Origin: Pseudomonas sp. MUP55
GTDB lineage: Bacteria > Pseudomonadota > Gammaproteobacteria > Pseudomonadales > Pseudomonadaceae
Reading direction: 5' to 3'
Length of the DNA: 64,000 nt
Assembly: GCF_034043515.1 (NCBI RefSeq)
Contig: NZ_CP138214.1
Span: 3,472,001-3,536,000, forward strand
In this document: positions 1-8,803 of the stretch, piece after piece
Layout: each line of letters starts with the position of its first letter
Numbering within the stretch: the first letter of the stretch is position 1
Made by a program: the position numbers and the translations under genes
Notes under the pieces: model-generated
Told to the model about the DNA's origin: nothing
What the model saw: only the letters and a program-made list of their open reading frames with translations
Database searches by the model: none

Positions 1-437
1 GTGAGGATTTGTATTACCGCATTGGCGGCCTGACCCTGGAATTGCCGCCATTGCGCGAGCGCAGCGACAAGCAGGCGCTGTTCCAGCAACTGTGGCAGCA
101 GCACCGCGACCCCACGCAGTGGGCCGGGTTGAGCGCCGAGGTGCTCAAGCTGTTCGAACAGCATCCGTGGCCGGGCAATCTGCGTCAGGTGAGCAGTGTG
201 TTGCAGGTGGCGCTGGCGATGGCCGAAGAACAGCCCATCCGCCCGGAGCACCTGCCCGATGACTTTTTTGTGGATTTGCTGGGGCCGACACAGGAGCCCG
301 CCAGTGAGCGTCTGGATGACAGCGTCGACCTGACGCAGCGCTTGAAGGCGGCGGGCGGCAACATATCCCACCTCGCCCGCGAACTGGGGGTGAGCCGCAA
401 TACCCTGTACAAGCGCCTGCGTCAGAACGAAGGCTGA
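1..437 (+). CDS. Sigma-54-dependent activator, C-terminal part (5' end outside window)
   Basis: The reading frame is open at the left edge, entering at base 3 as E-D-L-Y-Y-R, so only the last 144 residues are visible. The first part is the tail of a sigma-54 AAA+ domain: LYYRI, LPPLRER and WPGNLRQ (sensor 2) are diagnostic of the family. The last 40 residues form a Fis-type helix-turn-helix (NISHLARELGVSRNTLYKRL). These proteins are enhancer-binding activators of RpoN promoters. The sensory domain lies outside the window, so AcoR-like is only a family guess and no inducer can be named. It converges on the TonB receptor, with about 34 bases between the two stop codons. Confidence 0.93.
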   Translation, partial: EDLYYRIGGLTLELPPLRERSDKQALFQQLWQQHRDPTQWAGLSAEVLKLFEQHPWPGNLRQVSSVLQVALAMAEEQPIRPEHLPDDFFVDLLGPTQEPASERLDDSVDLTQRLKAAGGNISHLARELGVSRNTLYKRLRQNEG

Positions 438-471
438 AGCAGCGCGCTGGCGCACGCCTACCGATACCGCC

Positions 472-2589
472 TCAGCGCCAACTCCATGAGACGCCGGTGT
501 AGATACCGCGGCCATCGGCTGGCGTGGAGCGCGCCACATCCACGCCCTTGTCGTCATAGCCTGGCGTGACGGTGTTGGCATAGCGCCGGTTGGTCAGATT
601 GCGCAGGTCGACCCAGGCCTGCCAGTCCTGCCTGGGCGCATCGTAGCCGAACGTGGCGCCCAGGGTGGTGTAAGCCGCCGCGTAGTAAGAGTTGGCGTAG
701 TCCACCGCCACCCGCGAAGCGTGCTCGCTGTTGAGGCTGGTGTAGAAGCCGGTCGGGTGGCTGTACCGCAACTGCGCCTGGTAATAGTGCTTGGGGATGC
801 CAGGCAAGGTATTGCCACCGAAACGCTCATCGTCGCGGTAGTGGAAATCGCTGAAGGTATAGGCTTGGCGCAGCGCCAGCTGGCCGTCGCGTCCGCCGTC
901 CCACAGCGGGCTGAGCAGGCTCAGCTCCACGCCCTGGTGCACGGTGGGGCTGGCATTGGCTTCGGCGACGATGGCATTGCTGGTGGCTGTCTGGGCCTGG
1001 GTTTCCACGGTCAGCAGTTCGTGGCGCACCTCGGAGCGGTACAGCGCCAGGTCCCATTGGCCAAGCCAGGCCTCACCGCGCCCACCGACTTCCAGCGTCG
1101 TAGCGCTCTGATTGCGCAGCTTCACGCCTTCACGCTGCAAGCCGGTGGCCGCGCCACTGCCGGGGCCGAAATACTTGTTGGAACCCCAGATCATCGACCA
1201 GGCGTGCGGCGGCTCGACCGAACGGCTCAGGTTGCCGTACACCTGCAATTGCGGGGTGAAGTCATAGCGCAGGCCAATGCGTGGCGCGTAGTCCCAATCG
1301 TGCTGGCTGATCGGTGCCTGGCCGTCCGGGTAGGTGACCTGGGTTTCGCGGCGGGTGTAGATCGCGGCCAGGCCGGTGGTCAGCCACAGGTCGGGCACCA
1401 GCTCCAATTCGTTGCCGACGTGCAGCACGGTGTCCGAACCCAGGTAGGTGTAGTCACGGGTCTTGGTGCCGGGTGCGAAGCCCGCTGTGTTGCCCGCCGG
1501 GGTGCGCACGTACTCCGAGGCGCCATTATTCGGCATCGCCTGAGTGGTGCGCAGGCCGAGCGTGGTGTTGCTGGCGTGGCCGAACAGGTTGTCTTGGCGA
1601 ATGTAATTCAGTGTGCCGCTGATGTCGGTATAGGCGACTTTCAGGCGGTTGGTGCCTTCGCGCAGGTCCATCGGGTAGTCGTGATAGGCCAGCCCGACTT
1701 CGACCCGTGAAGCATCATCCAATTGCAAGGTGGTCTTGTTGGCGATCCAGGTGGAGCCCGGTTGCAGGCGCTTGGAGTCGCGGGCGGCGTTGAGGCTGTT
1801 GGCGGCACGCGGGTCATGGCTGATCTGGTAGCGCGTGAGCTTGCCCGGGGTGTCGTTGTTGGTTTCGCGGTAACGAAAATAGAAGCGCGTTTCCAGGTCC
1901 GGGTTGAAGCGGTAGCCGAAGTTGGCCGCGACGCCCTTGCCGGTGCCGGCGCTCTGGTGCTGGAAACCGTCGGACTGCGAATCGGTGAGGCTGATGTAGT
2001 AATCGGCCTCCCCGAGCACCTGCCCGGAACTGATCTCGCGCTGGGCGTAGCCACGGCTGCCCGCCTCATAGCGCACTTGCAGCTTGGGCGCGTCAAGACC
2101 GGTGCGGGTGACGTAATTGACAGCGCCACCCAGGGCCAACGCGCCCTGATCGAAACCGTTGGCGCCGCGCAGCACCTCCACCCGGCTCTGCCATAGCGGG
2201 TCCTTGAGCTCGTAAGGCGTACCGCCGGGGCCGGTGAGCGGCAGGCCGTCGAACATTTCGTACAGCCCCGAGCCATGGGCACCGGGGCTGCGGTTCAGGC
2301 CCGAACCGCGAATGGACAACTTGACCCCTTCGTTGTTCGCCGCCTTGGCGTAGACCCCGGCCTGGTATTTGAAGACGTCCTCATTGGTGCTGATTCGCCC
2401 TTGCTGCACGCTGTTCATGTCGATGAAATTAGTGCCGCCGGGCACGCTTTTGAGCTGCGCCTGGGCGATGTCGCCGGCGCTGGCCTGGTCCGTGGTGACT
2501 TCGACCGGTGCCAATTGCAGGCTGTCGGCCTGTACCAGCGAACTGAGGGCCAGGGTGGCGAATAGTAGCGGAGGTTGTCGCAACAGCAT
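472..2589 (-). CDS. TonB-dependent outer-membrane receptor, FecA-like
   Basis: This 705-residue outer-membrane beta-barrel should import a ferric chelate or another large ligand using TonB energy. I start it at the ATG at 2589 because AAGGA lies just upstream and a clear signal peptide follows (about residues 1-21, ending VQA). The mature N-terminus runs straight into a TonB-box-like stretch (LAPVEVTT) and then the plug domain (about residues 45-155, with RGSG, DGLPL and VEVLRGANG motifs). There is therefore no N-terminal signalling domain and no direct link to an anti-sigma factor. The protein ends in an aromatic-rich strand (VSWSWR). I could not see a Fur box upstream. The substrate is unknown. 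Confidence 0.9.
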   Translation of the reverse strand: MLLRQPPLLFATLALSSLVQADSLQLAPVEVTTDQASAGDIAQAQLKSVPGGTNFIDMNSVQQGRISTNEDVFKYQAGVYAKAANNEGVKLSIRGSGLNRSPGAHGSGLYEMFDGLPLTGPGGTPYELKDPLWQSRVEVLRGANGFDQGALALGGAVNYVTRTGLDAPKLQVRYEAGSRGYAQREISSGQVLGEADYYISLTDSQSDGFQHQSAGTGKGVAANFGYRFNPDLETRFYFRYRETNNDTPGKLTRYQISHDPRAANSLNAARDSKRLQPGSTWIANKTTLQLDDASRVEVGLAYHDYPMDLREGTNRLKVAYTDISGTLNYIRQDNLFGHASNTTLGLRTTQAMPNNGASEYVRTPAGNTAGFAPGTKTRDYTYLGSDTVLHVGNELELVPDLWLTTGLAAIYTRRETQVTYPDGQAPISQHDWDYAPRIGLRYDFTPQLQVYGNLSRSVEPPHAWSMIWGSNKYFGPGSGAATGLQREGVKLRNQSATTLEVGGRGEAWLGQWDLALYRSEVRHELLTVETQAQTATSNAIVAEANASPTVHQGVELSLLSPLWDGGRDGQLALRQAYTFSDFHYRDDERFGGNTLPGIPKHYYQAQLRYSHPTGFYTSLNSEHASRVAVDYANSYYAAAYTTLGATFGYDAPRQDWQAWVDLRNLTNRRYANTVTPGYDDKGVDVARSTPADGRGIYTGVSWSWR

Positions 2590-2795
2590 GGGCGGGTCCT
2601 TGAAAGACAGGGCGTGGACGGCAGCGCCGGCACGCGAACAGTCATGGGAAGGCGCCCACACCTGTCAGGTCACGCGCGCATGGGATTCGCTGTTAAGTCC
2701 AAAATCGAATTAACAAATGAAAACTCAGTATTTAAAGAAATAACCGCTACGCCTTACTGTGGGTCATCGAACCACTCCATCGCGAGAGCCTACCC

Positions 2796-2954
2796 ATGCA
2801 AACATCCGCCACCCTCATCGACTTCACCCTCCACCGTAAACGCCGCCAGGCACGTGCGGCGGCCCAGTTGATGTGGGCGATGTACGCAGCGCGTGCAGGG
2901 CTGGCCGTGTTTACCGCGCACGCCACGACAAACAGCGATACCCGCCAGGCGTAA
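2796..2954 (+). CDS. Possible 52-residue basic small protein upstream of the XRE regulator
   Basis: An ATG-to-TAA frame of 52 codons ends 5 bases before the start of the next gene, and its TAAGG stop region doubles as that gene's ribosome binding site. The N-terminal third is basic (HRKRRQARAAA), followed by a moderately hydrophobic alanine-rich stretch (MWAMYAARAGLAVFTA). Its own Shine-Dalgarno is weak (GCGAGAG). It is either a short protein translationally coupled to the regulator or a leader peptide. I recognise no family. Confidence 0.4.
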   Translation: MQTSATLIDFTLHRKRRQARAAAQLMWAMYAARAGLAVFTAHATTNSDTRQA

Positions 2955-2959
2955 GGCCG

Positions 2960-3586
2960 ATGAATTTCCTTCACGCCATTCCCGAACCACCTGAGTCGCT
3001 GCCCACCCCCAGCACCGACGATGACGTGATCAGCCTGTGCGTAGCGCACAACCTGCAACGCCTGCGCAGCAAGCGCCACCTGTCATTGGACGGGTTGGCG
3101 CGGGCCTGCGGCGTGAGCCGTGCAATGCTGGCGCAAATCGAGTCCGGGCGCAGCGTGCCGTCGATCAAGGTGCTGTGCAAGATTGCCAAGGGCTTGAAGG
3201 TGTCGGTGGCGGCCTTTCTGGAAGATCGCGCGTTCGAGGGCGTCGAAGTGCTGCCGGCGCGACAGAGCAAACGCCTGGTGAGCGCTGACGGAGCGTTCGT
3301 CAGCCGGGCGTTGTTCCCTTTCGACAGGGCACGTCAGTCCGAATTTTATGAAATCCGCCTGCGAGGCCTGGGGGAGGAAGTCTCCGAGGGGCACGGTCCG
3401 GGCATCCAGGAAAATCTGGTGGTCGCCCAGGGGGTGCTGGAGGTCAGCGTCAACGATGAGCGCTACTTGCTCTCCACCGGCGATTCGATTCTGTTTTTCG
3501 CCGACCAGCCGCACCGCTATCGCAACCCGGCTGACAGCGAGGCGGTGGCATTCCTGGTGATCATCTACCCGGAACGCCTGGACTGA
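2960..3586 (+). CDS. XRE-family regulator with C-terminal cupin
   Basis: This 208-residue protein has an XRE helix-turn-helix at about residues 22-75 (LDGLARACGVSRAMLAQIESGRSVPSI) followed by a cupin sensor domain at about residues 130-205 (GHGPGIQENLVV, GDSILFFADQPHRY). This HTH-cupin layout is that of regulators of small-molecule, amino-acid or polyamine metabolism. The start at 2960 is chosen over an upstream in-frame one because TAAGG precedes it and the longer form would overlap the small ORF. It is divergent from the TonB receptor with about 370 bases between the two starts, so it could act there, but that is inference. Confidence 0.88.
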   Translation: MNFLHAIPEPPESLPTPSTDDDVISLCVAHNLQRLRSKRHLSLDGLARACGVSRAMLAQIESGRSVPSIKVLCKIAKGLKVSVAAFLEDRAFEGVEVLPARQSKRLVSADGAFVSRALFPFDRARQSEFYEIRLRGLGEEVSEGHGPGIQENLVVAQGVLEVSVNDERYLLSTGDSILFFADQPHRYRNPADSEAVAFLVIIYPERLD

Positions 3587-3590
3587 ATGC

Positions 3591-3622
3591 AAAAAAGCCC
3601 CGACCATTCGGGGCTTTTTTTT
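3591..3622. terminator. Bidirectional rho-independent terminator
   Basis: AAAAAAGCCCCGA-CCAT-TCGGGGCTTTTTTTT: a strong GC stem flanked by A and T runs, lying between the convergent XRE-cupin gene and the Met-rich gene. It serves both. Confidence 0.9.
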
Positions 3623-3635
3623 GACAGGCGAGCTA

Positions 3636-4121
3636 TCAGCAGGTGCAGCACATCATCGGCATGCCGTTGCAGCTCATCATCATCGGCATGGCGCAGTCGT
3701 TCATCATCTTGTTCATCAGCATGCAGCAGTTTTCCATCATGCCCATGCTCATGCCCGACATCGGCATCATTTTGCACATCATGCTGTCACCCTGCAGGGT
3801 GCACTCCATCACGCATTTCATCATGCCCATCGGCATCGGCATGTTCATGCTCGACAGCATGTTCATCGCGTCCGCCGACATGCACATCATGTTCATATTA
3901 GCGCACTGCATCATCATCGGCATGCCGCAGTTCATCATCATCGCCATCATCTCGGCGCTGGTCTTGAACTGGGCCATGTCCATGCCTGCGGCGGGTTTCA
4001 TGGTGCACATCATGGCGCCACCGGCCATTTCGCACTGCATGGTCGCCATCATCATGGGCATGCCCATCATCGGCATCATTGGCATGGAGGTGTTCATCGG
4101 CATCTGCATTGCGTTCATCAT
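3636..4121 (-). CDS. Methionine/cysteine-rich protein of unknown function
   Basis: This 161-residue protein has an extreme composition: by hand count 63 Met (39%) and 15 Cys (9%), with repeated MPMM, MMC, NCGMPMMM and CCTC patterns and a C-terminus ending CCTC. There is no signal peptide or membrane segment, so it should be cytoplasmic. The coding strand is set by a Shine-Dalgarno GGAG (4130-4133) eight bases before the ATG, and by the terminator just after its stop. Repeated Met and Cys ligands suggest soft-metal binding (Cu(I), Ag(I)) or sacrificial oxidation. No copper gene or Met sulfoxide reductase is adjacent, so function is inference. The ATG-rich sequence creates long false His-rich and Ile-rich frames on the other strand. 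Confidence 0.85.
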   Translation of the reverse strand: MMNAMQMPMNTSMPMMPMMGMPMMMATMQCEMAGGAMMCTMKPAAGMDMAQFKTSAEMMAMMMNCGMPMMMQCANMNMMCMSADAMNMLSSMNMPMPMGMMKCVMECTLQGDSMMCKMMPMSGMSMGMMENCCMLMNKMMNDCAMPMMMSCNGMPMMCCTC

Positions 4122-4395
4122 GTTCGAAACTCCGTAATCGACAGGAAAGGCCAGGTTCTGGCGCCGATTCTAGAGCCGCCAGGCAACCGCGCAAGACGCT
4201 GGCAGAGCAGCAGGATTGGATGTTCCAGGGGCGACTTGGCGGGTTTGAACACGCGCGAAAACCGGCATCACGACGATACCGATGCTGTAGCGGCAGAACA
4301 CTCCACGGTAGTTTCGAAATGGACGCGATGGATATTCGAACCAGGAACTTAAATATTCCAGATGGAAATAAACGGTCTAACTCTGGGCGAATGGA

Positions 4396-4686
4396 TCAAG
4401 CGCGCACCCCGTTGACCGGCAATGCAAGCGTTTGCATCAGATCGTCGGCGTCCGAACCGATGGGGAACCTGAACCCATACATCTCATCGGTGGCCAGAAT
4501 GCCGGCAAGCGCACCGCATAGTTGCGCCTCCGTTGGCGAGTCGCGCAACAGTTTATGCGCGGCAAGTAATACATCCGCCGCGACCCCTTGGGCACTGGCG
4601 GCGTCGATGACAGCAAAAAGGATGAATCGCAGGCGGATTTCGCGATCAGTAGGCCAAACCGTTTTTCGCTTACCCAAGGTAGGCAC
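4396..4686 (-). CDS. Hypothetical 96-residue protein
   Basis: This GTG-initiated frame has a basic N-terminus followed by a regular alternation of hydrophobic and charged residues that reads as helical (FILFAVIDAASA, VLLAAHKLL, LCGALAGILA). There is no signal peptide, Cys pair or recognised motif. The Shine-Dalgarno is weak, so the start is uncertain. It lies upstream of the Met-rich gene on the same strand with 274 bases between, so it is probably a separate unit. I do not recognise the family. Confidence 0.5.
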   Translation of the reverse strand: MPTLGKRKTVWPTDREIRLRFILFAVIDAASAQGVAADVLLAAHKLLRDSPTEAQLCGALAGILATDEMYGFRFPIGSDADDLMQTLALPVNGVRA

Positions 4687-4818
4687 TCGTGTTTAAGAAA
4701 AGTCCGAGGCTAGGGCTGACCGGGGGCGTGTTTCAAGCGGTCCAGGGCATGATAGGCACCTTCCTACAGAGGAAAGAGAAACACCGCACCCCGCGGGCCT
4801 GTCCCGGCAGCGAACACG

Positions 4819-5559
4819 TCACTGCACCGGCAAGAAATTCATCAGCAGCAGACTTTGCGCATAGTTGAGGCCGATACGTCGGTAGCGCTCATCGAGTATC
4901 TGGGTGAGCAGGTCCAGGCGCGCGACGATCTTGCCGAACTCGACGGCAAAACTGAGGTTGCTGCCCTCCTCCGATATTTCGTTGGAAAACAGCAGCAACA
5001 CGCCGTTTGCGTCCTGGCGCTGGCCGAGCAGCCAGGTGGCTTTCTCGATATTGCGTGCCGCGTTGCTGACAAACTGCGGGTTGATCGAGTCGGTCACGTA
5101 GAACTGCGTACGCCCACCGTGTGCGGTCACGAGCATGCTGCCGATGGCGTAGATGAACGCCCCCACTCGATCGCCGCGAAACTCCGGGCTCAAGGAGTAG
5201 CTCAAGGCCGCCAGGTCACGCCGCTCACCCAGGGCAGGCAACGGCTGACGGTTTTCGATAGCCTGGCGAATAGCCCGCGCGGCGCTCACCGCATCCGGGT
5301 AACCGGACTGGCGCCACTGGTTGGGATTGCGCAGGTAAAGCTTGCTCATCAGCAGATACAGGCTTTGCAGGTTGTCGCGCATGCCCAGGGTGGCCATGCG
5401 GTCCACGCTGGTTTGAAAAAACTCATCCGGCTTGCCATCGCTGAACTGCCTGGCGATGTCGCGCCCCTGTTGCTGGCTGCAACCGACGGCACACAGCGCG
5501 AGCATCGCAGCCAGCAACGACGGCCATCGGGTGATGAATACAGTGAACGTTCGATGCAT
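4819..5559 (-). CDS. Conserved hypothetical lipoprotein
   Basis: This 246-residue protein has an N-terminal signal sequence and a lipobox ending CAVGC, with Cys at about residue 27, so it should be processed by LspA and anchored in the envelope. The body is mostly helical and soluble, with no catalytic motif I recognise. The conserved-looking strings YAIGSMLVTAHGG and LLLFSNEI resemble the uncharacterised Pseudomonas lipoproteins annotated only as hypothetical. It stands alone: the following gene on this strand begins 132 bases away, and the region behind it holds only a small plus-strand gene. Confidence 0.75.
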   Translation of the reverse strand: MHRTFTVFITRWPSLLAAMLALCAVGCSQQQGRDIARQFSDGKPDEFFQTSVDRMATLGMRDNLQSLYLLMSKLYLRNPNQWRQSGYPDAVSAARAIRQAIENRQPLPALGERRDLAALSYSLSPEFRGDRVGAFIYAIGSMLVTAHGGRTQFYVTDSINPQFVSNAARNIEKATWLLGQRQDANGVLLLFSNEISEEGSNLSFAVEFGKIVARLDLLTQILDERYRRIGLNYAQSLLLMNFLPVQ

Positions 5560-5775
5560 CGGTTCCGGGTCTGTGTCTGTTGGCCAATCGCAGGAGTCGC
5601 GTGGCAGAGACAGAGGTAGATCAGGAAAATCAAAAAAAGTGCAGCACCACGGGTTTAGATAAGCATCGGACTACAGGCGCGGCCGTCCACTATTAAACCT
5701 GTAGAAAATTTGAATTAGCGAGTTGCCCGCTCAGTCAAGAATTATGAACGCGGTAAATTTGACGAGGTAACAGTG

Positions 5776-5910
5776 ATGACTATCCAGGCAGAGACACTCG
5801 TACAACTGACCGAAGCCTTGAAAGAGCGCGGCTTGAATCTGGTTTCCGACGTCCACTTCACGCGCGCGCCCTACCGGCACAATCACCGCTGGATCTGCAC
5901 GGTCGAGTAA
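5776..5910 (+). CDS. Small protein, 44 residues, unknown
   Basis: The ATG at 5776 has a good Shine-Dalgarno (GAGG at 5764-5767, eight bases away) and a 44-codon frame to TAA. The sequence is acidic-amphipathic at the N-terminus (ETLVQLTEALKERGLNL) and ends in a basic aromatic tail (RAPYRHNHRWICTVE). It contains no signal peptide or transmembrane segment. It sits alone between the lipoprotein and the LysE exporter. The ribosome site and the protein-like helix support it being real, but I know no family. Confidence 0.55.
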   Translation: MTIQAETLVQLTEALKERGLNLVSDVHFTRAPYRHNHRWICTVE

Positions 5911-6072
5911 CGGTCCACACTGCTGACGGCTTGGCCGCGTAGGCGGCCGTTGGCACCTTCCGGCACTGCGCAAGGGACGCCTACATAAAACAGGCCCGGA
6001 TCTGCTGCGACTGTGTAAAACTCAGGCTTTGGTGACAGTCACCGCCTCCCTGCAGACCTTGCGAGTAATCAC

Positions 6073-6687
6073 ATGATCGACGGTTCCGCTGTGTTAACAG
6101 TGTTCTTGGTCTACCTGGCGGGGGTCGTTATTCCTGGCCCGAATTTCGTTGCCGTTGTCCATAAGGCGGTGGCCGCTACACGCGCTGAAGCCCTGGCTTT
6201 GGTAGCGGGAATCGTGGTGGTCAATCTGTTCTGGTCAACCTGTGCGATTGGTGGGCTGGGGATCGTATTCGCCGCTCTCCCTTGGGCCGCCCTGGTTGTG
6301 AAGGTGCTCGGGGCAGCCTATCTGATGTGGTTCGGGTTCCGATTGCTACTCAATGCCGGCAGGAATGCGATCGGCCCCTCAAATGATGCCGTCGCCGGCA
6401 GTTGCCGACAGTCCTTCACTCAAGGTGTGATTACCAACCTGGGCAACCCGAAGTCCATGGCCTTCTATGCCGCTGTATTCTCAGCCGCCGCCCCCGCCCA
6501 CGTTTCGCCAGGCACGTTCTTGTCGATGCTGGCAGTCGTAGTGGTAGTTTCGCTGGCCTGGTATGCCATGGTAGCAATCGCCCTTTCCCAGCCCAGATTC
6601 GCCAGCGCCTATCAAGGACGGAAAAAAGCAATTGACCGACTGTGTGGCGGGTTGATTTTGTCGTTGGGCATCCGTCAGTTGGTTTAG
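6073..6687 (+). CDS. LysE/RhtB-family amino-acid exporter
   Basis: This 204-residue inner-membrane protein has six predicted membrane segments and the family signature near its N-terminus (VVIPGPNFVAVV, the P-G-P-N core) plus NLGNPKSMAFYAAVF in the middle. LysE/RhtB proteins export amino acids or their analogues by proton antiport. Both length and topology are complete. The substrate cannot be told from sequence. It is transcribed toward the EamA gene on the other strand, so the two are convergent. Confidence 0.92.
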   Translation: MIDGSAVLTVFLVYLAGVVIPGPNFVAVVHKAVAATRAEALALVAGIVVVNLFWSTCAIGGLGIVFAALPWAALVVKVLGAAYLMWFGFRLLLNAGRNAIGPSNDAVAGSCRQSFTQGVITNLGNPKSMAFYAAVFSAAAPAHVSPGTFLSMLAVVVVVSLAWYAMVAIALSQPRFASAYQGRKKAIDRLCGGLILSLGIRQLV

Positions 6688-6936
6688 CAGTCCTGTCACC
6701 GAGAAACCGGGCTGGCCAGTCACTTCAAGGGAACCTCGGGGTCAGCATTTCAAATCCGGGAATGGCCAGTGGAGGCGCTTGGACGTGCAGTGCTGGTTCA
6801 TTTCGAACCAACCTTTCTGGCACCACCGCCACTAGGTCACTGTGCGCCAATGCCGAGACGAGCGAGTTGAAGTTGGGCACTGAGAGTACGACGCGTCGTT
6901 CCAGGCCCTTGGGAGTCGCACTACAGTGGCCGAGAG

Positions 6937-7884
6937 CTAAGCGTTCGCCGGCGTGTGCTGAGGCGCGCGATGACTGTTCAGGCACCAGAAGACACCGGTG
7001 ACAAGCAGCAGGATCGCAGCGAGTTCGTACGAATCGGGGAATCGATGCTCCCATAAAAATCCAAAGACCAGCGCCGCCAGCGTCTCGATCACCAGCACTT
7101 GCCCGCTGAGCGCCAATGGCAGAAGCCTGCTGGCCTGATTCCAGCATGCGCCACCGATAACCGACGATAAAAGCGCCACGCCGCCAGCCACCAGAAAAAA
7201 GTGCAGCCATTGGGCGCTGCCATGGCTGGCGGCGTGCAAACCCAGGACTGGCGCCGCCAACAGCAGCGACTGCGCGCCGGTCATCACACCCGTCAGCAGT
7301 GCCCAGTCATGGGAGGACACGCTGGCGACCTGAACCAGCCGCCGAGCGTTGCTCACCGCGAACCAGCTCCAGGTCGCCAGTGCGCCGGTCGCGCATAAGA
7401 TCCCTGCAACGTTGGTCAGGGTGTCGGGCCTGTCGCCATTGATCAGCGCATGCCAACTGATCAGCACCACGCCTGCCACGGCACAGCACAGCGAAGGGGC
7501 GAGCTTGCCCAGGGAAACGGCGTTGGCATCGTGACGCCCCGCCAACGTGACGAACACCGGGATGAGCCCGACGATAAGCGAGGTTGTGGCAATGCCAACC
7601 AACTGCACTCCGGTGCCCACCAGCGCATAGTAGATGAGGTTCCCGACCAGGCTGAGCCAGAAGAGTGACTTCCAATCGGCCACCGTCAGGTTGGCGCAAA
7701 CCCGCCGCCAGCGCGGCAGCAGCAAGGCCAACGAGATCGCGCCATAACAGAGAAACCTGAGCACGGCGAACTGCAGCCCGCTCAACCCCGGCGTAAGCTG
7801 GGGGCCGAGAAAGATCACCCCCCAGCACAGCCCCGCGCAAACACCGTAGACGATGCCCTTGAGTAAAGATCGATCAGCAAACAT
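6937..7884 (-). CDS. EamA/DMT-family permease
   Basis: This 315-residue protein has ten predicted membrane helices in two EamA repeats (GLCWGVIFLGPQLTPG starts the first; GALATWSWFAVSNARR lies at the start of the second). The drug/metabolite transporter superfamily moves amino acids, nucleosides or toxic metabolites, usually outward. It lies 79 bases downstream of the AraC regulator on the same strand, which suggests co-transcription or local control by that regulator. Substrate unknown. Confidence 0.9.
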   Translation of the reverse strand: MFADRSLLKGIVYGVCAGLCWGVIFLGPQLTPGLSGLQFAVLRFLCYGAISLALLLPRWRRVCANLTVADWKSLFWLSLVGNLIYYALVGTGVQLVGIATTSLIVGLIPVFVTLAGRHDANAVSLGKLAPSLCCAVAGVVLISWHALINGDRPDTLTNVAGILCATGALATWSWFAVSNARRLVQVASVSSHDWALLTGVMTGAQSLLLAAPVLGLHAASHGSAQWLHFFLVAGGVALLSSVIGGACWNQASRLLPLALSGQVLVIETLAALVFGFLWEHRFPDSYELAAILLLVTGVFWCLNSHRAPQHTPANA

Positions 7885-7963
7885 TCATCCGCACTCCCAA
7901 AGCGTAATGAAGGAAGTCTGCCGCAGCGGATTCGGGAATTATTGTCGGTAAACGCGGGTTTTT

Positions 7964-8692
7964 TTACCCAGACTGTTTGTGCGCTTTACGGTAAACCGCC
8001 GGGCTTGTGGCGCTGACCCGTTGCATGGCTCGGGTCAGCGAGGCCTGGTCGGAAAAACCGGCGCGCAAGGCGATTTCGCAGATGGGCAATGAGGTTGCGC
8101 GCAGCCATCGCTGAGCTTGCTGGATGCGCACATCGGTCAACCAGGCTTGCGGGCTCATGTCGAACGCCTGGCGAAAACGCTGGTGCAGTTGGCTCATGCT
8201 CATGTTTGCAACTTGAGCCATGACGTCGTTGCTCCAGTTCGCCCCCGGATTTGCCCGAAGACGGGTAATCAACTGCTCGAACGGGTCGCAGGAACGCGGT
8301 GCATCCGGGCTAAGGGATGACAAAATCAACGGGCCCAGCTGTGACGCCGTGATGGACAGCTGTGTGTTGCCCACCAACTCGGCGAACTCGATCAGCCGGC
8401 GTGTCGCCGGGGGAATGGGGACATATATCTGCCGAGCAAGGCGCTCGATCTGGAGCGTCTCCCACGCCGTTGGCGCGCAGTCCAGAACCAGAAAGCGGCT
8501 GTCGGGGTTGGTGTGCTGCGAATGCACCGCGCCAGGCGTCACCAACGCAGCCACTGACTGATCGATGCAGCCACCGCGGCCGCCTACGTCGATTTCCATG
8601 CGGCCGCGGATCGGCAGCACCAATTGAGTGTAGTCATGGTGATGGTTGTGGTTTTCGCGCTCGTAGCTGCGCACTTCAAGACTCAGAAACAT
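7964..8692 (-). CDS. AraC-family transcriptional regulator
   Basis: This 242-residue protein has an N-terminal cupin-like sensor (HNHHHDYTQLVLPIRG, then PGAVHSQH) that presumably binds a small ligand, and a C-terminal double helix-turn-helix of AraC type at about residues 145-240 (MSMSQLHQRFRQAFDMSPQAWL and the second helix pair ending SPAVYRKAHKQSG). It precedes the EamA permease on the same strand, so it is the likely local regulator of that permease, by inference from position. Confidence 0.92.
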   Translation of the reverse strand: MFLSLEVRSYERENHNHHHDYTQLVLPIRGRMEIDVGGRGGCIDQSVAALVTPGAVHSQHTNPDSRFLVLDCAPTAWETLQIERLARQIYVPIPPATRRLIEFAELVGNTQLSITASQLGPLILSSLSPDAPRSCDPFEQLITRLRANPGANWSNDVMAQVANMSMSQLHQRFRQAFDMSPQAWLTDVRIQQAQRWLRATSLPICEIALRAGFSDQASLTRAMQRVSATSPAVYRKAHKQSG

Positions 8693-8803
8693 GATGCACC
8701 ATTGGCCCGATCTGGTAGGTTGACGCCTACAGCGCCTGCGCGCACCTGTATTCGCTCAGGATTGGCCTGGAGATTCTAGCATCGGCTTACTTGACTACGA
8801 CAT

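Noticed and set aside
3621..4352. A 243-codon His-rich plus-strand frame and a 164-codon Ile/Met-rich plus-strand frame
   Set aside because: Both mirror the ATG-rich Met gene on the minus strand (CAT reads as His). Neither has a ribosome site, and both start inside or beside the terminator region.
5671..5704. CTACAGG/CCTGTAG inverted repeat with a 20-base spacer
   Set aside because: Short arms and a long spacer are expected by chance at this size, and no neighbouring promoter supports it.
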